A stretch of DNA of 64,000 nt from Cryptomeria japonica (taxonomy: Eukaryota; Streptophyta; Pinopsida; Cupressales; Cupressaceae), in contig NC_081410.1 in NCBI RefSeq assembly GCF_030272615.1, forward strand, positions 260,264,437 through 260,328,436, given 5' to 3'. Positions 58,459-64,000 of the stretch are shown one piece after another. The position numbers and the translations under genes are program-made. Position 1 is the stretch's first letter; each line of letters opens with the position of its first letter. The notes beneath the pieces were generated by a model, which saw only the letters and a list, made by a program, of their open reading frames with translations, had not been told where the DNA came from and did no database searches.

Positions 58459-60120
58459 TGGTGAAAATGGATAACAACAATGTTGAAAGACTAAATGAAT
58501 TCAACCACTAAACCCTAGCCTAACAACAACAAAGATCCACCATAACATATGAAGATTACCTAAGACAATGCAAATCAAATGAAATCACAAATATTATACC
58601 ATCACATGTCCAATAGGGTTTGGATCTCCATTCTTCCTATCTCCATTGATCTTGCTTGATATATTTGCTCTCAGATTTTATATGTGCATAAGAGCTCAAC
58701 AAAGAACGGAAATGTGGTTGCAAGTAGGCTTGATTGCATATGCAAGTTTGAAAGCGTAGTTGAGGCTGAATGCATAGTGAGTTAGGGTTGATAATGAAGG
58801 AAGCATCCTCTTATATAGAAGACACTATAAGAAATGGAAGGATAAGATTGAGAGGTGTAAAAGATAAATGGTAGGCTATGATTAGAGGGTAGGTAAAGAA
58901 AATAATAAAATAATGAGAGGGTAGGTGGTGTATAAATCAAGAGATGAATGACATGTGTCATAGGTAGAAAAGGTTAATGAATTAATTAGATAAATAAAGA
59001 TTTATTTAATTAACAAAGGAAGTGGGATCAAATAAATAAATAAGATATTTATTTAATTTAGGAAAAGGATAATTTAAATAAATAAATGTATTTATTTAAA
59101 TGAGAAATAAGGCTAGAAGAGGATAAATGAATTAATTAAATAAATAAAGATTTATTTAATTAATAGAAGAATTAGGCTTAAATAATTAAATAGATAAAGA
59201 TATTTATTTAATTAGACATGGCAATTTTAGGTGTCTACAGTCACAAATGTTTCTAGATCAATTTTAAAGAAATCCTCAAAATGATCAGGACACCAGGTTT
59301 CAGCATAACCTATTTCATCTTCTTCAATTCCCCATTCTTCACATGAAGAAGACTCCTCGCACAAAGCAGATTCATTATATGGTTGATCCCTAAACTGATT
59401 TGGTATAATTTCCTTACTATTTATTAATTTCCGAGTCCTTTCATACACAACTGTTTGTAATGGAACATTTGGTTTGTAACTATTCAAAACATTATTTTCA
59501 AGGACACACACCTCAACCAACTTTTCATGCACATTACTCTAGATGGATCCTTGTGGCATAGACACAAGTTGCAACCTACTTTCATCATTTGAACACACCA
59601 CACAACTTTATATCTTACAAATATTATCAACCAAAAATAGTGACTTCTCATCATCTGAATTTTCGTTATCATATATAACTGATTCCTGAGAAATTAAATT
59701 CATATCATTAAAATCCTGCATACTTGCATCTGCTTCAGACATACAACTTTCCAATTCTTCATACTCACTTTTGGATCTATTTGAAACATAAGACTGCAGA
59801 TGAATCTCTTGTGGGATCTCCTTCCTAGAACAACTACTGTTGTTGTCATTTGGTGAAGTGACTGACATCATCTCTATCTCTATATCAATTATGTCACATA
59901 ATTTCTCACTAACCTTTTCTTCATTAACATGAGGAATAACCACTATCTGGGACAAGTTATCTTCACTCACATTTTTGTTTGAAACATAAGTCATAACATG
60001 GTTAGTGTGATCAACGGGGATGTAGATGCTTTGATATTGATCTTCACTTCTTAACTCACACCTTTCTTCAACATGTGGTGTCTTAGGACAACAAACCCTT
60101 GTAGATAGATAACCCCTAGG

Positions 60121-61647
60121 TGATAGTTCTGATACTTAATATAAGTACAGATCCAATAGCCAACAAGATGAGAGGGGGGGGGGGGGGGTTGAATCATACA
60201 AACTTAATCTTCCATAAAAACATCAGATTCAACCTCGGTAACATATATTTCAATAATATAACCAAAACTGTTAAACATGCAAACTCAAAAGCATATGAAC
60301 ATCATAAACCTCATAACACCAGATTTAACGTGGAAACCCAAATAGGGAAAAACCACTGTGGGATTTCGGACCCAATAAGAAATATACTCTTCTAGAGTAT
60401 GCTCGGTTAAAAGCAAATCCTATTAAAGATTACAAACACATTGCTAGATGTGACCCGGTTAAGGGATTTCCCTCAGATCTGTTAGGATCTTCACCTTGTT
60501 AGAAGTGACCTTGTTAAAGGATTTCAAACACTCAATCAGAATGTCACCTTGCTAGAGGGTTTTACAAATAAGACTGTTAAGTCCACTCGGTTAAGAGATT
60601 TTCTGTCACTTTCACAAAATAACAGTAATAAAATCTATCTGCAACTTCACATCTAAAATGCTAAAGCAGATTCTTATTTGTTCAATACAATCTAGACATA
60701 GAACTAATCTTGTTTATCTGCTGGGCTTCTATACTCTGTTATTCAAATAGGTCTTCAAGCTTCTGTGCTTGGTAATCACTATGTAGCATCCCTGTGCATA
60801 CACTTGCCCGCATGCATTGTTTATCAACAGTTTCCTATTTATAAACAATTAGGTAACCGCTTAATCTCCTTGATCACATTTCCCATGATCAATCATAGCC
60901 ATCAGATCTTCAATCTTGTCCAAGTTCAATGCATCTTTCGATTTGAAAACATTTTACCCCACCTTGGAACTTGCATATTAGTCTTGGAACTTGTGCCAGG
61001 GTATTGCGGTTCAATCTGAGTTGTAGATCTTCATGCCGACTTTTCATTGCCTTAGATTCGTTAACAAACTTCATTCACGGCTCACCAATCATTGATAAGT
61101 TCCAACTCACCAGCTTCCTTCATTAAATAACACAAGTAAACATTTAATGCATTCTGTTATAGCTCGGTTACAACTCGGTAACAACTCGGTGAATACTAAA
61201 CTTCACTCTATAGACATTCCACCTTCATTAACCGATAGCATTAACCTTAGGGTTTACCGACTAGGTTCTTTGCTTGATAACATAGTATAGTATTAACCTT
61301 TACATTTTACAACATATGTATGATGTTAAAACAATCTAAACATCATGATCTCATCATTGTCTAACTCGGTACTAGTTGCCCATTGAATACCTTATCCATC
61401 CCCTTATTCATCATATTCTTTCTTGTGCCTTTTACCGACATCTTGATAATCTTCATATCATACTTCTCAAGATATGGCAACATCATACTGAATTAGAAAA
61501 TCAATTTCTACATCAATGACAAAATAATAATATCAAGACAGTAATCATCTTTAATCAGTTATATCCATAATCATCGACAACTTTCTCAATATCCTTATGA
61601 AATGCCAACAATCTTTTATTGTCTGTTATAATGCAATATTGCCAACA
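60121..61647 (-). repeat. 3' LTR of Copia element D (left border approximate)
   Basis: The right border (..GCCAACA/atctccccc) is clear. The left border is taken at TGATAGTTCTG (60121) but could be nearer 60165, before a run of 15 G (60174-60188) that corresponds to the G7 tract of LTRs A and B. A TSD cannot be checked. Confidence 0.6.
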
Positions 61648-62102
61648 ATCTCCCCCTTTGGCATTGATGGAAAAACCAATTGATTGACCTTAAGAGATTC
61701 GGATTGCTGTGATTCTGAAATGCTGAAATGCTCTCCCCCATACATTAGACTTCTCTTGTTTTCAATCTTCTTTCCAACTTGTAGTCTGCTTAGTTTTCTC
61801 CCCTGATAGGTCTTCTTCCTCTATATTAGTCTTCTCCCCTTTATAGTAGTCTTCTTCCCCTTTGACAACAATGCCAAAAAGTAAAGAACTAAAACATAAT
61901 TACTTTCTGTAAGAAGTTATTTCCTGCTGTTGTGTATCAACCGAGTCTCGGTCAGAGCATTTGTCTTCAATTCCTATTCCCTGTAATATTTCTTGTATTA
62001 TTTTTGTACACTTTTAGAAAACATCCTAAAGTGTATAAATCAGCATCAACTCCCAAAAGATATTCATTAGAGTCATCGGATTGATGCTTTCACCGAACTC
62101 GG
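61648..62102 (-). other. 3' untranslated region of element D
   Basis: Pyrimidine-rich on the plus strand (many tcttcccc tracts), i.e. purine-rich in the element's sense. The polypurine tract is at its end. No ORF. Confidence 0.6.
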
Positions 62103-64000
62103 TTAGTGAGTAGAAGATAGGGGTAGGACCCCTAACTTACTTCTGAGATATTCAAAAGTGTCCCTTGGTAGTGGTTTGGTGAAGATATCTGCTATTTGTT
62201 CCTTTGTGCTAACATACTCCAATACCACTTTCTTCTCTTGAGCTTCTTCTCTAAGATAATGATATTTGATAGATATGTGCTTTGTCTTAGAGTGCATAAC
62301 AAGATTCTTTGAAATATTAATGGCACTAGTATTGTCACAGAATATAGTTACTGACTCAGTAATTTTCTCATTTATACCTTCCAACAGTTGTTTGATCCAT
62401 GCAATGTTGGTACAATTCAATGTTGCAGCAACGTATTCAGCTTCTGTTGTTGACTGTGAAACACATCCTTGTTTCTTGCTAAGCCAACTCACTGGTCTTT
62501 CTCCTAAAAAGAAAGCTCCTCCACTTGTGCTTTTTCTGTCATCAATGTTGCCTGCCCAATCAACATCAATATAAACTTTTAAATCAAAATCATTTCCTTT
62601 CTGATATACTAAGCCACAATCCTCTGTGCCTTTCAAGTATCTAAAAATTCTTTTGATTGTTGTCATGTGTGTTTCCTTAGGATCTGTAGAGAATCTTGCA
62701 ACTATACCTACTGCATGTGCTATATCTGGTCTGCTGTGAACAACATATTGTAGCTTTCCAATCATGGATCAGTAAAGTGTCTCATCAATAGATGCAGATT
62801 CATCATTCTTTGATAATTTACAGTTGGTAGTCATAGGATTACTTACTGGTTTTGAATCCTCCATTCCAAATTTCTTCAAGATTTCCTTTATGTACTTGGA
62901 TTGAGTAATGAAAATCTCATTTTTCATTTGCAGTATCTGTAAACCTATAAAATACTTTATCTCACCAATTAATGACATCTCAAATTATTTTCTCATTTCA
63001 TTTCCAAAGTTCTTGCATAAAGAGTCATTTCCACAAAATATAATATCATCAACAAATATGGCTGAGATCAGTATTCCATTTTCATCATTCTTCATGCACA
63101 TGTTGCTGTTCTCACTTGTCCTTATAAAACCAATCTTAATCAAATAAGAGTGCAATCTTTCATACCATGCTCTTGGTGCTTGTTTCAAACCATATAAAGC
63201 TTTGTTCAATTTACATACTTGATCTTTATTCTTGTCTTCAACAAATCCTTTAGGTTGTTCAATGAAAACTTCTTCTTCTAATATTCCATTCAGAAATGCA
63301 GATTTGACATCCATTTGATATATCTTGAAATTTTTGAAAGCAGCATAGGCCAACAATGTTCTTACTCCTTCAAGTCTAGCAACAAGTGCAAAAGTTTCAC
63401 CATAATCAATTCCTTCTTCTTGAGCATAACCTTTGCAAACTAGTCTTGCTTTGTTTCGAATGACCTCTCCTTTTTCATTTAGCTTGTTTCTGAAAATCCA
63501 CTTTGTACCGATTACATTTTTGTCCTTCGATCTTGGGATTAGTGTCCATGTGTCATTCTTCTTGGTTTGATCAATCTCTTCTATCATAGCATTTATCCAA
63601 TCTTCACTGTTAAATGCTTCTTTCACTATTCTCGGTTCAAATTCAGATATCAAACATGTGTTTTGTCTCAGTTTGTTCCTTGTCATCACTGGATCATCCT
63701 TATCTCCTATAATCTGACTTGGTGCATGATGTCTTCTGACATACTTGGCTAATATAGGCTCGGTAGGCTCTGTATGATCTTCTTCATCACTCGGTAACTG
63801 GATATTCTCTTCATTTTCTTCAACAGTCTTCTCAGTAGGACTTCTCGGTTGAACATAGACAAATTCATCATAGTCTTCTGGTTCCTTGGAATTTCCTTCA
63901 TCATTTCTTTCTGCAAATTCATCAATTTTCACATTTGCACTTTCTACTATTTTGTTAGATGATTTGATCAGACATTTAAATGCTTTGCTTCTAGAAGAAT
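62103..64000 (-). pseudogene. Copia polyprotein C-terminus: integrase tail, RT, RNase H
   Basis: The frame is open from the window edge ('[20 protein letters not shown]', integrase SH3-like tail) through RT ('[19 protein letters not shown]', '[21 protein letters not shown]', '[13 protein letters not shown]', '[16 protein letters not shown]', catalytic '[11 protein letters not shown]') to RNase H ('SRPDIAHAVGIVARF', 'DVDWAGNIDDRKSTSGG', 'STTEAEYVAA', 'IADIFTKPLPRD') and the stop at 62103. Only two in-frame stops occur: at 62987-62985 (TAA, 'EMRKxFEM') and 62771-62769 (TGA, likely from TGG, 'ETLYxSMIGK'). There are no frameshifts and all catalytic residues are present, so this copy is the least damaged retrotransposon of the window. 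Confidence 0.93.

Larger units (their letters stand above)
57056..59239 (-). mobile_element. Miniature C-family element: two LTRs around 0.6 kb
   Basis: LTR C3 (57056-57842) and LTR C4 (about 58460-59239, lacking the first six bases of the plus-strand terminus) flank 617 bp. The TSD GTCAC is perfect (57051-57055 and 59240-59244). Purine-rich DNA abuts C3 as in element C, but the primer site, gag, protease and integrase are all gone. The interior keeps only the plus-strand TATA site, the first PMD exon, part of its intron and a short GC-rich repeat. C3 and C4 share variants (ccactaaaccctagcctaac) absent from C1 and C2, so this is a separate subfamily. Confidence 0.92.
56504..59994 (-). pseudogene. 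Acidic ORF of unknown function, split by a miniature C-family element
   Basis: Segment 1 runs 59994-59240 and segment 2 57050-56504. Removing 57056-59239 and one GTCAC copy rejoins the frame ('LETFVT' then 'SECEANFLSN'). About 430 codons result, with stops at 59610-59608, at about 59536 and one near 56937. The product is rich in Asp/Glu/Ser/Asn, with Cys scattered singly (LEWFSNIDCSDIDICKIVVML). No domain, signal peptide or membrane span is evident. It may be the spacer region of another LTR element or a decayed host gene. The upstream start (ATG or alternative near 59994) is uncertain. Confidence 0.55.
60121..64000 (-). mobile_element. 3' half of a Copia element 'D' (runs off the right edge)
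   Basis: On the minus strand: integrase tail and RT/RNase H (64000-62103), 3' untranslated region, polypurine tract AAAGGGGGAGAT, then the 3' LTR starting TGTTGGC at 61647. The tract and LTR start match element AB, so both belong to the same Copia group. The 5' LTR and gag lie outside the window. Confidence 0.85.

Overview
The window looks like nuclear DNA of a seed plant with a very large, repeat-rich genome, most likely a gymnosperm. The reasons are a spliced plant fimbrin gene, an RNase H-bearing L1-type LINE, Tat-like Ty3/gypsy and Copia LTR elements nested several levels deep, plant mobile domain (PMD) coding sequence, and almost no intact genes. No species can be named from the sequence alone. 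Exon borders, terminal repeats and target-site duplications (TSDs) were read by eye. No search or alignment program was run.

Layout. (1) 1-13045 (+): a decayed LINE (ORF1-like domain, endonuclease, deleted reverse transcriptase, zinc-binding region, RNase H). It is split by a 7,410-bp insertion at 4322-11731 with TG...CA ends and a perfect 5-bp TSD (ATACC). On the minus strand that insertion holds one long unknown ORF with two in-frame TAG codons, two TATA/LTR-like signals and an array of 12 near-identical hairpins. (2) 13445-14191 (+): an intact 248-codon ORF of unknown function. (3) 16016-16905 (+): a broken hAT (DUF659) transposase relic. (4) 17646-22277 (-): eight exons of an actin-bundling fimbrin, covering its N-terminal half (about 371 residues). 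The remaining exons are not visible, so blocks 1-3 may lie in one huge intron. (5) 22278-24391: intergenic, with one SINE-like repeat.

(6) 24392-52727: a four-level nest. A Tat-like gypsy (G1, +) is cut by a probable solo LTR (E, -, 30232-50125). E is cut by a non-autonomous Copia-type LTR element (AB, -, 30912-49387, TSD AATTA). The second LTR of AB is cut by another Tat-like gypsy derivative (C, -, 37897-49094, TSD ACTGG/ACCGG). C lacks reverse transcriptase but carries, antisense to its gag, a spliced PMD gene with its own TATA box. (7) 52728-56503: no recognised genes. (8) 56504-59994 (-): an acidic ORF of unknown function, split by a 2.2-kb miniature of the C family (57056-59239, TSD GTCAC). 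(9) 60121-64000 (-): the 3' half of a Copia element, with RT and RNase H and the downstream LTR, running off the right edge.

The only convincing host gene is the fimbrin. The most unusual structures are the 7.4-kb gene-bearing, LTR-like insertion with its regularly spaced hairpins, and the antisense promoter-exon unit that is also kept in the miniature element.
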